Both the position numbers and the translations under genes were made by a program. The notes below the pieces were generated by a model. The model ran no database searches. It was not told where the DNA came from and saw only the letters and a list, made by a program, of their open reading frames with translations. Positions 23,841 to 32,550 of a stretch of DNA of 47,288 nt are shown piece after piece (the first letter of the stretch is position 1; every line of letters starts with the position of its first letter). The DNA is taken from assembly GCA_025056865.1 (NCBI GenBank), contig JANWVO010000029.1, forward strand, positions 1 to 47,288, in the 5' to 3' direction. The stretch comes from Bryobacteraceae bacterium (GTDB lineage: Bacteria > Acidobacteriota > Terriglobia > Bryobacterales > Bryobacteraceae).

Positions 23841-24803
23841 ATGAAAATCCGCTATCTGCCGCTGATCGCCGCCTTCGCCTGGGCGGCCTGGCCCGCGGCC
23901 GCGCCCGGGGCGCAGCCGCCAGCCGGCCAGCAACCAGCCCCGGCGAAGGCCGCTGCCCAGCAGAAGAAAGAATACGTGGGCTCGGACACCTGCGCAGGCT
24001 GCCACGACGAGATCCACACGAACTTCAAAAAGAACGCCCACATCATCCTGGAAACGGCGAAAGGCCGCGGATGGGAAGGCAAGGCGTGCGAATCCTGCCA
24101 CGGGCCAGGCTCGGTCCACGCGGAGTCGACCTCGGCGGACGATATCCTGACGCCGAAAAAAATGACGCCGGCGGCGATCGACCAGATGTGCCTCGGCTGC
24201 CACAAGAACCAGCAGACGCAGGTGGGCCGCATCCAGAGCGGACATGCCCGCAACAGCGTGGCCTGCACCTCCTGCCATAGCGTCCACAAGACCGGCGAGG
24301 AGGCCAGCGCGCGCCAGTTCCGCCGTCCGGCAGGCGTCAACCGCAACTGCCAGGGCTGCCACATGGATGTGTGGGCCAGCTTCCAGAAACCCCACCGCCA
24401 CCCGCTGCCGGAAGGGGCGATGTCCTGCACCGGCTGCCACAATCCCCACGCGAGCTTCCTCAACCGCAACATGCGCCTGGCCAGCGGCCAGCAGCCCGGC
24501 TGCTTCCAGTGCCATTCGGACAAGCGCGGACCGTTCGTCTTCGAGCACGCCCCCGTGCGCAACGAGCCCTGCACCATCTGCCACGAGCCGCACGGTTCGG
24601 CGAATCCGCGCATGATGATTCGGCACGAAGTGGCCAACCTGTGCCTCGAGTGCCACTCCAACGTGCAGTCGCCGCCGCGGGCCACCACCGCGGGCGGCGT
24701 GGCCATCGCCACCCACGACCTGCGGCTGCCGCGCTGGCGCAACTGCACGGCATGCCACCAGAAAGTGCACGGATCGAACGTGAATGGAGCCCTGCTGCGA
24801 TGA
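23841..24803 (+). CDS. MtrA/DmsE-family periplasmic decaheme c-type cytochrome
   Basis: A 320-residue protein with a cleavable signal peptide (residues 1-27). Ten CxxCH motifs run from about residue 50 (CAGCH) to about 301 (CTACH), with spacing like that of MtrA and DmsE. In Shewanella MtrA fits inside the MtrB barrel and forms a heme wire through the outer membrane. The gene follows the decaheme surface protein and overlaps the barrel gene by 4 nt (ATGA), so their levels are coupled. This three-gene order, C-A-B, matches the mtrCAB arrangement. The family call comes from heme count and context. Confidence 0.92.
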   Translation: MKIRYLPLIAAFAWAAWPAAAPGAQPPAGQQPAPAKAAAQQKKEYVGSDTCAGCHDEIHTNFKKNAHIILETAKGRGWEGKACESCHGPGSVHAESTSADDILTPKKMTPAAIDQMCLGCHKNQQTQVGRIQSGHARNSVACTSCHSVHKTGEEASARQFRRPAGVNRNCQGCHMDVWASFQKPHRHPLPEGAMSCTGCHNPHASFLNRNMRLASGQQPGCFQCHSDKRGPFVFEHAPVRNEPCTICHEPHGSANPRMMIRHEVANLCLECHSNVQSPPRATTAGGVAIATHDLRLPRWRNCTACHQKVHGSNVNGALLR

Positions 24804-26950
24804 GATTCCTGCTGGCGATCGCCCTTCCGCTCGCGCTTCTGGCGGAGGGCGCGCCCATACAGAAGGAAGCGCACCGGCGCACGGCCGCCATCACGGCGAA
24901 GAAGAAGCTCCGCAAGGTCCGCGCGGCGAAGCCCCTCGCTTCGGCCCCGGCGCCTGCGGCCGCGGAGAAGACCGCTCCCGCCGAGCCGAAGCCCGCGGAC
25001 GTCACCGAGGCCCAGCCTCAGCAGGCCCCCGCAGGCAGCGGCGGCCGGAAGTGGGAGGTGAACCCGGAACCCACCGGCACCGAGAGCGTCTTCGGCGGCC
25101 ACATCGACATCGGCGCCCGCTGGATCACCCGCTCGGGCGACTTCAACACCTACCGCAGCCTCGTCAACCTCAGCCAGGGCACGCGCCTGACGAACGCGGA
25201 GCTGCGGCTGGAGCCCACAGACTCGAAGCTGCTCGACAGCGGGCTGCTGACGATGACCGCCTGGGGCGGCGACCCGTACAACACCGCCCGGCTCGACATG
25301 GTGAAGCGCGGCCTGTACCGGCTGAACAGCACCTACTCCAACATCGCCATGTTCAATGCGCTGCCCTCGTTCGCCAACATCGGCAGGCCGGGTTCCCCGC
25401 TGTTCTTCAACCAGCGGACGATGGACACGCGCATCCGCAACTATGACAACGAGCTGACGCTCTTCCCCGGCAGGCGGGTCATGCCCTATATCGGCTTCAG
25501 CCGCAACACCAGCTACGGCACTGGCATCACGCCGCTGGTGCTGGAGCTGAATGAATACCCGCTGCGCAATGTCATCGCCTGGAGCCTCTACGAGGTCCGC
25601 GGCGGCATCCGCGTGGAGCTCAACCGCTTCCACGCCACCCTGGAGCAGGGCGGGCGCCGCTTCAGCGACGACCAGTTCGTCTACTCGACCGAAACGCTGC
25701 GCGGCAACCGCTCCACGCCCTACCTGGGCCAGATCCTGTCGCTCGCCCAGGGCAGCCAGCTCTATCGCATCCGCGGCGAAGCCGAGCATACCCGGGCTCT
25801 GGTCACCGCCTCGCCCTTCTCCTGGCTGGATCTTTCGGGCAGCTTCATCCGCAGCCGCCCGAAGACCTACTCGGAGCTGAACCAGCTCCAGCGCGGCAAT
25901 GTCGTCGATCCCAACAATCCTCTGCTGCTGCTGACGGGCACCACCGACTACTTCTTCGGCAACGCTACCATGCCGCACGTGTCCGGCAGTGCCGCGGCGG
26001 AGGCGCGGCTGGGTTCGAGGATCCGCATCCGCGAAAGCTGGGAGACGGACCGCTTCCACACCACCGGCCTCAACACGTTGCGCTCCATCCAGTTCTTCAC
26101 GCCGACAACCTCCGCCACGCTGACGCTGACCGGCAGCGAGCGGCTCGAGGTGTCGCGACACCGCCAGCAGATCGAGGCCATCTGGGACGTCGGCAGGCAG
26201 CTCACCATCCGCGGCGGGCACCGCTACGAGTGGGGCCGCTCGCTGATGAAGGCCAGCAGCTACTCGGCCGGAGCTCCCTACGACCGGCTGGAGATGGAAC
26301 GCCAGGGCGGCGTGTTCGGCTTCGTGCTGCGGCCCGTGCAGCGGGTGACGCTGACCGGCGATCTCGAATTCATCGACGGCATCAAGACCTACTACCGCAC
26401 CGGCCTGTACGACCATACGCGCCTGCGCTTCCAGACCCGGTTCCAGTTGCCCAAGAGCCTCTTCTTCAACGCCAACTACAACCGGCTCACCAACGAGAAC
26501 CCGAATCCGGACGTGCGCTTCTGGTACGAGGCCGATGCGATCTCGGGCAGCCTTCAGTGGCTGCCGGGCGGCGGCAGGAACTTCGCCGTCATCGCCGAAT
26601 ACCAGCGCTCGAAGGTCTGGAGCGACATCGACTTCCTCTATCCGCTGGGCCTGTTCCCGGTGGCCAGCAACTACCGCGATTACGCCCACACCGGCACGAT
26701 GCTGATCGACATGCGGCTGCCCCTGGCCCGCAACTACAGCGGGCGCCTCACGGCCGGCGGCTCCTTCGTGACGACCTCCGGCGTGCGGCCCACCGACTAC
26801 TATCAGCCGCAGGGCCGGCTGGTGCTTCCGGTCACGCAGAAGATGGAGTTCTTCTCCGAATACCGTTACTTCGGCCTCAGCCAGACCATCTACGTCTTTG
26901 AAGGATTCCGGACGCACATGTACATGGGCGGCGTCCGGCTGCTGATGTAG
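24800..26950 (+). CDS. MtrB/PioB-like outer-membrane beta-barrel of the electron conduit
   Basis: A 716-residue protein with signal peptide (MRFLLAIALPLALLAEG), then a Lys/Ala/Pro-rich stretch to about residue 90 and a long series of alternating beta-strand-like segments to the C terminus. It is near the size of MtrB (about 700). The start is the ATG at 24800, overlapping the decaheme stop as ATGA; the long open frame upstream is a shadow. I see no CxxC pair in the N-terminal part, unlike Shewanella MtrB, and no cysteines at all in the parts checked. It should sheath the decaheme partner in the outer membrane. The family call depends on context and strand pattern. Confidence 0.82.
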   Translation: MRFLLAIALPLALLAEGAPIQKEAHRRTAAITAKKKLRKVRAAKPLASAPAPAAAEKTAPAEPKPADVTEAQPQQAPAGSGGRKWEVNPEPTGTESVFGGHIDIGARWITRSGDFNTYRSLVNLSQGTRLTNAELRLEPTDSKLLDSGLLTMTAWGGDPYNTARLDMVKRGLYRLNSTYSNIAMFNALPSFANIGRPGSPLFFNQRTMDTRIRNYDNELTLFPGRRVMPYIGFSRNTSYGTGITPLVLELNEYPLRNVIAWSLYEVRGGIRVELNRFHATLEQGGRRFSDDQFVYSTETLRGNRSTPYLGQILSLAQGSQLYRIRGEAEHTRALVTASPFSWLDLSGSFIRSRPKTYSELNQLQRGNVVDPNNPLLLLTGTTDYFFGNATMPHVSGSAAAEARLGSRIRIRESWETDRFHTTGLNTLRSIQFFTPTTSATLTLTGSERLEVSRHRQQIEAIWDVGRQLTIRGGHRYEWGRSLMKASSYSAGAPYDRLEMERQGGVFGFVLRPVQRVTLTGDLEFIDGIKTYYRTGLYDHTRLRFQTRFQLPKSLFFNANYNRLTNENPNPDVRFWYEADAISGSLQWLPGGGRNFAVIAEYQRSKVWSDIDFLYPLGLFPVASNYRDYAHTGTMLIDMRLPLARNYSGRLTAGGSFVTTSGVRPTDYYQPQGRLVLPVTQKMEFFSEYRYFGLSQTIYVFEGFRTHMYMGGVRLLM

Positions 26951-26985
26951 CCACCAAACACACCTCCTCCTCCCCTCCTCCATCC

Positions 26986-27016
26986 GGGGCAGGCTGCGGC
27001 CTGCCCCTTGTTTTTT
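26986..27016 (+). terminator. Rho-independent terminator after the conduit operon
   Basis: GGGGCAGGC (26986-26994), loop TGCG, then GCCTGCCCC (26999-27007) is followed by TTGTTTTTT. The perfect 9-bp GC-rich stem plus U-tract is a textbook terminator. It separates the three-gene conduit from the tetraheme cytochrome gene, which therefore needs its own promoter. Confidence 0.9.
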
Positions 27017-27057
27017 CCTGACCTTCGCGTACATTGGAAAGGATGAAGGAGGTTCTC

Positions 27058-28131
27058 ATGTTCCGGTTGTTCCCGATCCTGTTCTCCGGTGTCACCGTGC
27101 TCGCCCAGACCGTTCCGCTGGGAGATTCGGCGCGCGGCGCCAAAGTGTTCCAGGAACAGAAATGCGTCGTCTGCCACAGCGTCAACGGGCAGGGCGGCAA
27201 GTCCGCGCCCGACCTCGGACAGACCGTGGGCCGGGGCTATACGCCTGCGACGCTGGCCGCCCTGATGTGGAACCATGCGCCGAAGATGTGGGAGTCGATC
27301 GAGCGCGCCAGCCTGAAGCCGCCGAAGCTGTCCACCCAGCAGGCGGCGGACCTGTACGCGTACTTCTACTCCGCGCGGTTCTTCGAGAAGAAGGGAGACG
27401 CGGCCCGGGGCAGGAAGCTCTTCGCCGAGAAAGGCTGCGCCCAGTGCCATCACGGAGCAGGCGGAGGCGCGCCGGATGTGAGCCAGTGGCCGGCCATCAC
27501 CGACCCCATCGAACTGGCCCGCCAGATGTGGAACCATTCGCCGCAGATGAAGGGCGCCATCGAAGCGAAGAAAACAGCGCTGCCGAAGCTGACCGCCGAT
27601 GAGATGAACGACATCACCGTCTACCTCCAGAGCCTCCCCACGGCGTCGAAGGCGGCCCCGAAGTATGTGCCGGCCTCGGCCGCCACGGGAGAGGAGCTGT
27701 TCAGGGTGAAGGGCTGCGCCGGCTGCCACGCCGGGGCGAAGGGACTGGGCAGGACCGGACCGAAGAGCAACGCCGAGCTGGCCGCCGCGCTGTGGAACCA
27801 TCCGGGCAAGGCGCCGAAGAACAGCGAGCTGCGGCCGGAGGAGATGACGCGCCTGGTCGGCTACGTCTGGTCGTTGCAGTTCGCCAATGAGGGTGGCGAC
27901 GCGGCCGCGGGAGAGAAGGCGTTCGCCTCCAAGGGCTGCAAGAGCTGCCACGCGTCCGGCATGCCGAAGCTCGCGCACGGCGAAGGCGACAACAGCTTCG
28001 GCATGGTGGCCGTGCTGTGGAGCCACGGTCCGCAGATGCTCAGCCAGATGCGCGCGAAAGGCGCGCAGTGGCCGTCTTTCGGCGGAAGCGACATCGCAGA
28101 CCTGCTCGCCTACATGAAGGCGAAAAAGTAG
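27058..28131 (+). CDS. Tetraheme c-type cytochrome made of four tandem monoheme domains
   Basis: A 357-residue secreted protein. The start is the ATG at 27058, with AAGGAGG 5 nt before it. After a signal peptide (to about residue 17) four cytochrome-c modules follow, with CVVCH, CAQCH, CAGCH and CKSCH. Each module has a second shared element around a tryptophan-asparagine/serine-histidine triplet (ALMWNH, RQMWNH, AALWNH, AVLWSH), about 45-50 residues after the heme. This reads as two duplications of one ancestral module. The histidine in the W-N/S-H motif might be functional, but the distal ligand is more likely a methionine or this histidine. Its place after the conduit operon suggests a periplasmic electron carrier to it. 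Confidence 0.85.
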   Translation: MFRLFPILFSGVTVLAQTVPLGDSARGAKVFQEQKCVVCHSVNGQGGKSAPDLGQTVGRGYTPATLAALMWNHAPKMWESIERASLKPPKLSTQQAADLYAYFYSARFFEKKGDAARGRKLFAEKGCAQCHHGAGGGAPDVSQWPAITDPIELARQMWNHSPQMKGAIEAKKTALPKLTADEMNDITVYLQSLPTASKAAPKYVPASAATGEELFRVKGCAGCHAGAKGLGRTGPKSNAELAAALWNHPGKAPKNSELRPEEMTRLVGYVWSLQFANEGGDAAAGEKAFASKGCKSCHASGMPKLAHGEGDNSFGMVAVLWSHGPQMLSQMRAKGAQWPSFGGSDIADLLAYMKAKK

Positions 28132-28160
28132 CCTCGGCCGCGCCGCCGCCATTCCAGGCC

Positions 28161-28197
28161 GCCGGGAAGGCTGCGGACGGAAGCCCGCCTTCCCGGC
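28161..28197. terminator. Long GC hairpin between convergent genes
   Basis: GCCGGGAAGG (28161-28170) and its exact complement (28188-28197) form a 10-bp stem with a 17-nt loop. It lies 30 nt after the tetraheme gene and before the end of the convergent PFK gene, so it could act on either strand. No U-run follows on the plus strand. Confidence 0.5.
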
Positions 28198-28316
28198 GCT
28201 GCGTGCGTGCGGCGCAGCTCCTTCCGTGGGAAAGGGCATTGCGCCGGGCCGCCGGAGCAGCGGGCTGTGGATGACCGATGGGCGGGCCGGCCGCAGTGCC
28301 GGAAGCGGGCCTTTGC

Positions 28317-29624
28317 CTAGATCCAGGCCGCCGGCTGGCCGGTCACGGCAAGCACGGACTTCCAGAGTTCTCCATCGAGGCTCACCCGCTTGCGTCCGGC
28401 AGTGATCATGTGCGAAGGCACGTGCACCATGCGGTTGTGCACCAGGCCGATGATGAGCCCGCTGCGGCCGGTCATGGCCGCATGCACGGCATTGCGGGCC
28501 AGCCCGTCGCACAGGATCGCGTCTTCGGTATCGGCCGGCAGGCCGCGGATCAGATAGCTCGGGTCGATGTAGCGCACGTTCACGGGGATCGATTTCGCCC
28601 GGAAATGCGCGGTGATGCGGTCGCGCAGGAAAACGCCGATATCGGCGTGCTTCACGTTGCCGGAGGCGTCCTTTTCCACCGATTCGCGCGGAATCAGGTG
28701 CTGGCCGGCGCCCTCAGCCACCACGATCACGGCGTGCGCTTTCCTTCGCAGCCGCTCTTCGAGCACCGCCAGCAGGCCGCGGCTGCCCTCCAGCTCGAAG
28801 GGCTGTTCGGGAATCAGGCAGTAGTTCACTTCCCCGCTGGCGAGCGTCGCCCCGGCGGCGATGAAGCCGGAGTCGCGCCCCATGAGTTTCACCAGCCCGA
28901 TCCCGTTCAGCACCGCCCGCGCTTCGGTGTGCGCCACGTCGATCACCTGCCGCGCCGCATTCACCGCCGTGCCGAAGCCGAACGTGCGGCTCACATGGAG
29001 AATGTCGTTGTCGATCGTCTTGGGGATGCCCACTACCGCCAGCGGGTAGCCCGCCGCGCAGGCAGCCTCATGGATGCGGTAGGCGCCGCGCTGCGTGCCG
29101 TCGCCGCCAATCGGGAACAGGATATTCACGCCCAGCGCGCGCAGATGCCGGACCATCACCTCCGGGTCTTCCGGCCCGCGCGACGTGCCGAGAATCGTGC
29201 CGCCCTGTTCGTGGATGTCGCTCACCAGCTCCGGCGTCAGTTCCAGCGGCACGTGGCCGTTGGCCGGGTTCAGCCCGTGGTAGCCGTAGCGGAAGCCGAG
29301 GATGCGCTCCACGCCGTAATGGCAGCGCAGGCTCATCACCAGGCTGCGGATGACGTTGTTCAGCCCGGGGCAGAGGCCGCCGCAGGTGACGATGCCGGCG
29401 GTGACCCGCGCCGGGTCGAAGAAGATTTTCTCGCGCGGCCCGGCCTTCTCGAACAGAACATTGCCGGGGCGCTCGGCCGCCAGATCCTGCGTGATGTGCA
29501 GGGGAATGTAATGCGTGTCGGCGACAAACGGGTTCGGATGCTCCGGATCGGCGTCGCGGCCCGGCATCGGCGACGGGATCTCGGCCGGGCCCAGCCGTTC
29601 AATGTAGGCAACGGGAGTCTTCAT
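28317..29624 (-). CDS. pfkA: 6-phosphofructokinase (ATP-type by Gly at the key site)
   Basis: A 435-residue phosphofructokinase, longer than the 320-residue E. coli enzyme by an N-terminal extension of about 75 residues. The motifs are GGLCPGLNNVIR, PIGGDGTQRGA and IPKTIDNDI. The residue after GGD is Gly, which in the family goes with ATP rather than pyrophosphate; the later Lys in PKTIDND is usual for the longer clades. It makes fructose-1,6-bisphosphate in glycolysis. GGAGGGATC just before the ATG supports the start. It is the last gene after lhgO on the minus strand. Confidence 0.88.
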   Translation of the reverse strand: MKTPVAYIERLGPAEIPSPMPGRDADPEHPNPFVADTHYIPLHITQDLAAERPGNVLFEKAGPREKIFFDPARVTAGIVTCGGLCPGLNNVIRSLVMSLRCHYGVERILGFRYGYHGLNPANGHVPLELTPELVSDIHEQGGTILGTSRGPEDPEVMVRHLRALGVNILFPIGGDGTQRGAYRIHEAACAAGYPLAVVGIPKTIDNDILHVSRTFGFGTAVNAARQVIDVAHTEARAVLNGIGLVKLMGRDSGFIAAGATLASGEVNYCLIPEQPFELEGSRGLLAVLEERLRRKAHAVIVVAEGAGQHLIPRESVEKDASGNVKHADIGVFLRDRITAHFRAKSIPVNVRYIDPSYLIRGLPADTEDAILCDGLARNAVHAAMTGRSGLIIGLVHNRMVHVPSHMITAGRKRVSLDGELWKSVLAVTGQPAAWI

Positions 29625-29651
29625 GATCCCTCCTGCTGGCCGGGCTGCGCC

Positions 29652-30851
29652 TCACAGCACGCGCGACAGCCTTTCGGCCACTTCTTCACCAATTGCAAGG
29701 CACGCCGTGGCCGCGGGCGAGGGCGCGTTCAGCACATGCACCGCCCGCGGCAGCTCGAGGAAGGCGAAATCCTCCACCAGCCGCCCGTCGGGCGTCATTG
29801 CCTGCGCGCGGATGCCCGCGCCCGCCGGCTCCAGGTCTTCCGGCTGCACCTCCGGCACCAGCGTTTGCAGGGAGCGGCAGAACAGCTCTTTCGAAAACGC
29901 GCGCCGCAGCTCGGCCCAGCACATGCCCGCGTGCCGCGCCACGAAGCGCCACAGCCCGGGGAAGGTGAGCGCGTCCCAGGCGTCCCGCAGATCGAAGGCG
30001 GTGCGCGAATACCCCTCCCGCGCCAGCGACAGCACCGCGTTCGGCCCCGCCTCCACGCCGCCCGCGATCATCCGCGTGAAGTGCACGCCGAGGAACGGGA
30101 AGCGCGGGTCCGCCACCGGGTAGATCAGGTTCCGCACCAGATGCTCCCGCTCTTTCCTCAGCCGGTAGTAATCGCCGCGGAAGGGCACGATGCGCACGTC
30201 CGTGCTTCCCCCGGCCATCCGGGCCACGCGGTCCGCCTGAAGCCCGGCGCAGGCGACGACGCAGTCGGAAACAAATTCGCCCTGGGTTGTTCCGGCGATC
30301 CATTCCCCGCCGCGCCGCTCCAGCCGCTCCACGCGCGCCCGCAGCACCACGCGCCCGCCGAGCTCCGCGATGCGCCGCGCCAGCGTTTCGCAGATGGCGG
30401 GGTAGTCGGCGATGCCTTCCTCGGGCACGCGCAGCGCCGCCACGCCCGCCGCGTGCGGCTCGAATTCCCGGATCCGTTCCGGCGGCAGGATCTCCAGCCC
30501 GCGCAGCCCGTTGGCGGTTCCGCGCTCCAGCAGGTCCCGCAGCCGCGGGAGCTGCTCCTCCCGCGAGGCCACCACCAGCTTGCCGCAGACGTCATGCCGG
30601 ATGCCATGCTCCTGGCAGAACGCGATCAGTTGCCGGATGCCCCGCACCGCCAGCCGCGCCTTGAACGAGCCGGGCCGGTAGGCGAGGCCGCAGTGCATCA
30701 CGCCGGAATTGTTGCCGGTCTGATGCGCGGCCACTTGCGCTTCCTTTTCGAGCAGCGTCAGCCGCGCATCCGGCCAGCGCTCCAGAATGCGGAACGCGGA
30801 AGCCAGTCCCACGGCTCCGCCGCCGATCACCGTGATGCGCAGGCCCGCCAC
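29652..30851 (-). CDS. lhgO: L-2-hydroxyglutarate oxidase/dehydrogenase
   Basis: A 399-residue FAD protein of the DAO family. The dinucleotide motif is VIGGGAVGLASAFRIL, followed by the family's HQTGNNSGVMHCGLAYRPGS block, as in LhgO (YgaF). It oxidises L-2-hydroxyglutarate to 2-oxoglutarate. The start is a GTG 3 nt after the purK stop. It lies with purK, purE and icd upstream and pfkA downstream. The nearby isocitrate dehydrogenase makes 2-oxoglutarate and might yield 2-hydroxyglutarate as a side product, so this would be a metabolite repair step; that link is inference. Confidence 0.88.
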   Translation of the reverse strand: MAGLRITVIGGGAVGLASAFRILERWPDARLTLLEKEAQVAAHQTGNNSGVMHCGLAYRPGSFKARLAVRGIRQLIAFCQEHGIRHDVCGKLVVASREEQLPRLRDLLERGTANGLRGLEILPPERIREFEPHAAGVAALRVPEEGIADYPAICETLARRIAELGGRVVLRARVERLERRGGEWIAGTTQGEFVSDCVVACAGLQADRVARMAGGSTDVRIVPFRGDYYRLRKEREHLVRNLIYPVADPRFPFLGVHFTRMIAGGVEAGPNAVLSLAREGYSRTAFDLRDAWDALTFPGLWRFVARHAGMCWAELRRAFSKELFCRSLQTLVPEVQPEDLEPAGAGIRAQAMTPDGRLVEDFAFLELPRAVHVLNAPSPAATACLAIGEEVAERLSRVL

Positions 30852-30854
30852 GGC

Positions 30855-32003
30855 TCAGCCGCTCCTGCGCGGCCGCAGCGCCTCACGCGCCTCGAGCACG
30901 CGCCTCCGGGCTTCCTCCACGCCCGCGCAGAGCGCCGTCAGATGGCCCATCTTGCGGCCCGGGCGCGCTTCGCTCTTGCCATAAAGGTGGATCTTTACTT
31001 CCGGAAACTCCGCCGCGCGGTGCCACTGCGGCTCGCCCTCCGCCCACAGATCGCCCAGCAGGTTTGCCATCGCCGCCGGCCGCATCTGCTCGGTGGAGCC
31101 CAGCGGCAGCCCGCACACGGCCCGGAGCTGCTGCTCGAACTGCGACGTGACGCAGGCGTCGAACGTGTAGTGGCCGGAGTTGTGCGGCCGCGGCGCCAGC
31201 TCATTGACCAGCAGCCGGCCGCCGCGTTCCAGAAACATCTCGACGCACAGCACCCCCACCACGTCGAGCGTCTCGAGGATCCCGCGCGCGATCTCCACCG
31301 CCTGCTGCGCCACGCGCGGCTCCACCGGCGCCGGAGCCAGCGTGACGTCCAGGATGTGCCGCGAGTGCGTGTTCAGGCAGAGCGGGAAGTGCGCGAAGCG
31401 GCCCTGCTGGTCGCGCGCCGCCACCACGGAAAGCTCGCACTCGAAGTCGACGAACCGCTCGAGCACCGCCTCCGCGCCGCCGATGCCCTGCCAGGCGGCG
31501 GGCAGCTCCTCCATCGAGCGCACCATCCGCTGCCCCTTGCCGTCGTAGCCGAATCCGGCCGTCTTGAGCACCGCCGGCAGGCCGATTTCGCGCGCGGCCG
31601 CCTCCAGCTCCCCGAACGAGCGCACATGGCGGAAGTCCGCGCAGGGGAAGCCATTCTTCGAAAGAAATGTTTTTTCGCGCACGCGGTGCTGCGCCGTGTG
31701 CAGCACCTCGGCCCGCGGATGCACGGGCACGAGCGCCGCGCAGGCCTCGATCGACTGCGAGGGGACGTTTTCGAACTCGAAGGTCACCGCGTCCACGCGC
31801 GAGGCGAAGGCGCGCACCGCGTCGAGGTCGTCGTAGGCGGCGCGCACCTCCACGTCGGCCACCTGCCCGGTGGGCGTGTCTTCATCGGGCGAAAGCGTGT
31901 GCACGCGGTAGCCCATGCGCCGCGCGGCGATGGCGAACATGCGGCCCAGTTGGCCGCTGCCCAGCACTCCGATGGTGGAACCCGGCGGCAGAATGCGGCT
32001 CAT
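30855..32003 (-). CDS. purK: 5-(carboxyamino)imidazole ribonucleotide synthase
   Basis: A 382-residue ATP-grasp enzyme, the family's usual length. The N-terminal [22 protein letters not shown] is the family signature, with ATP-grasp motifs such as [14 protein letters not shown] and [15 protein letters not shown]. It makes N5-CAIR from AIR, bicarbonate and ATP in purine synthesis. It overlaps the purE stop as ATGA and works with PurE, the next enzyme. Coupled translation is likely. Confidence 0.95.
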   Translation of the reverse strand: MSRILPPGSTIGVLGSGQLGRMFAIAARRMGYRVHTLSPDEDTPTGQVADVEVRAAYDDLDAVRAFASRVDAVTFEFENVPSQSIEACAALVPVHPRAEVLHTAQHRVREKTFLSKNGFPCADFRHVRSFGELEAAAREIGLPAVLKTAGFGYDGKGQRMVRSMEELPAAWQGIGGAEAVLERFVDFECELSVVAARDQQGRFAHFPLCLNTHSRHILDVTLAPAPVEPRVAQQAVEIARGILETLDVVGVLCVEMFLERGGRLLVNELAPRPHNSGHYTFDACVTSQFEQQLRAVCGLPLGSTEQMRPAAMANLLGDLWAEGEPQWHRAAEFPEVKIHLYGKSEARPGRKMGHLTALCAGVEEARRRVLEAREALRPRRSG

Positions 32004-32512
32004 GGCTGCGGAGCAAGGTCAGGCAGCGTGGCCGCCATCACGGCGGCGGTCTGCTCGGCGCGGTATTTTTCGAGCTTCGACGCCAGCGCCGGATCGGACA
32101 GCGCGAGGATCGCCACCGCCGTCAGCGCCGCGTTCACCGCGCCGGAGCGCCCGATGGCGAACGTGGAAACCGGCACGCCGGCGGGCATCTGCACGATGGA
32201 AAGCAGCGAGTCCAGCCCGTCGAGCGACGAGCCCTTCACCGGAACGCCGAGCACCGGCAGCGTCGTGTGCGCCGCCATCATGCCGGGCAGATGCGCCGCT
32301 CCGCCCGCGCCCGCGATGATCACCTTCAGCCCGCGCGCCTTCGCCGTGCGCCCGTATTCGGCCATCAGCTCCGGCGTGCGGTGCGCGCTGGTGACCCGCT
32401 TCTCATACGGCACGCCGAACTGCTCGAGGACCGCGCAGGCGTGCTGCATCGTCTCCCAGTCCGAACGGCTGCCCATGACCACGCCCACCAGGGGCTGTGC
32501 TGCTGCGCTCAT
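32000..32512 (-). CDS. purE: N5-carboxyaminoimidazole ribonucleotide mutase
   Basis: A 170-residue class I PurE. The substrate motif GSRSDWETM and the catalytic histidine in TSAHRTPE are present, with [12 protein letters not shown]. It converts N5-CAIR to CAIR. Context with purK supports class I. The ATG at 32512 has GGAG directly touching it, which is too close to be an ideal ribosome site. No better start exists, since the core begins about residue 8. Confidence 0.95.
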   Translation of the reverse strand: MSAAAQPLVGVVMGSRSDWETMQHACAVLEQFGVPYEKRVTSAHRTPELMAEYGRTAKARGLKVIIAGAGGAAHLPGMMAAHTTLPVLGVPVKGSSLDGLDSLLSIVQMPAGVPVSTFAIGRSGAVNAALTAVAILALSDPALASKLEKYRAEQTAAVMAATLPDLAPQP

Positions 32513-32550
32513 CTCCTACAGCATAGCCCCTGGCGAAGCGCAGAGAGCGC

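Noticed and set aside
24371-24799. N-terminal extension of the barrel gene to 24371
   Set aside because: It is a shadow of the decaheme gene; the ATGA overlap and signal peptide support the start at 24800.
21720-27034. Giant minus-strand open frames (over 1000 residues) opposite the cytochrome genes
   Set aside because: They are antisense shadows of high-GC genes; the plus-strand frames carry twenty-four heme motifs and signal peptides.
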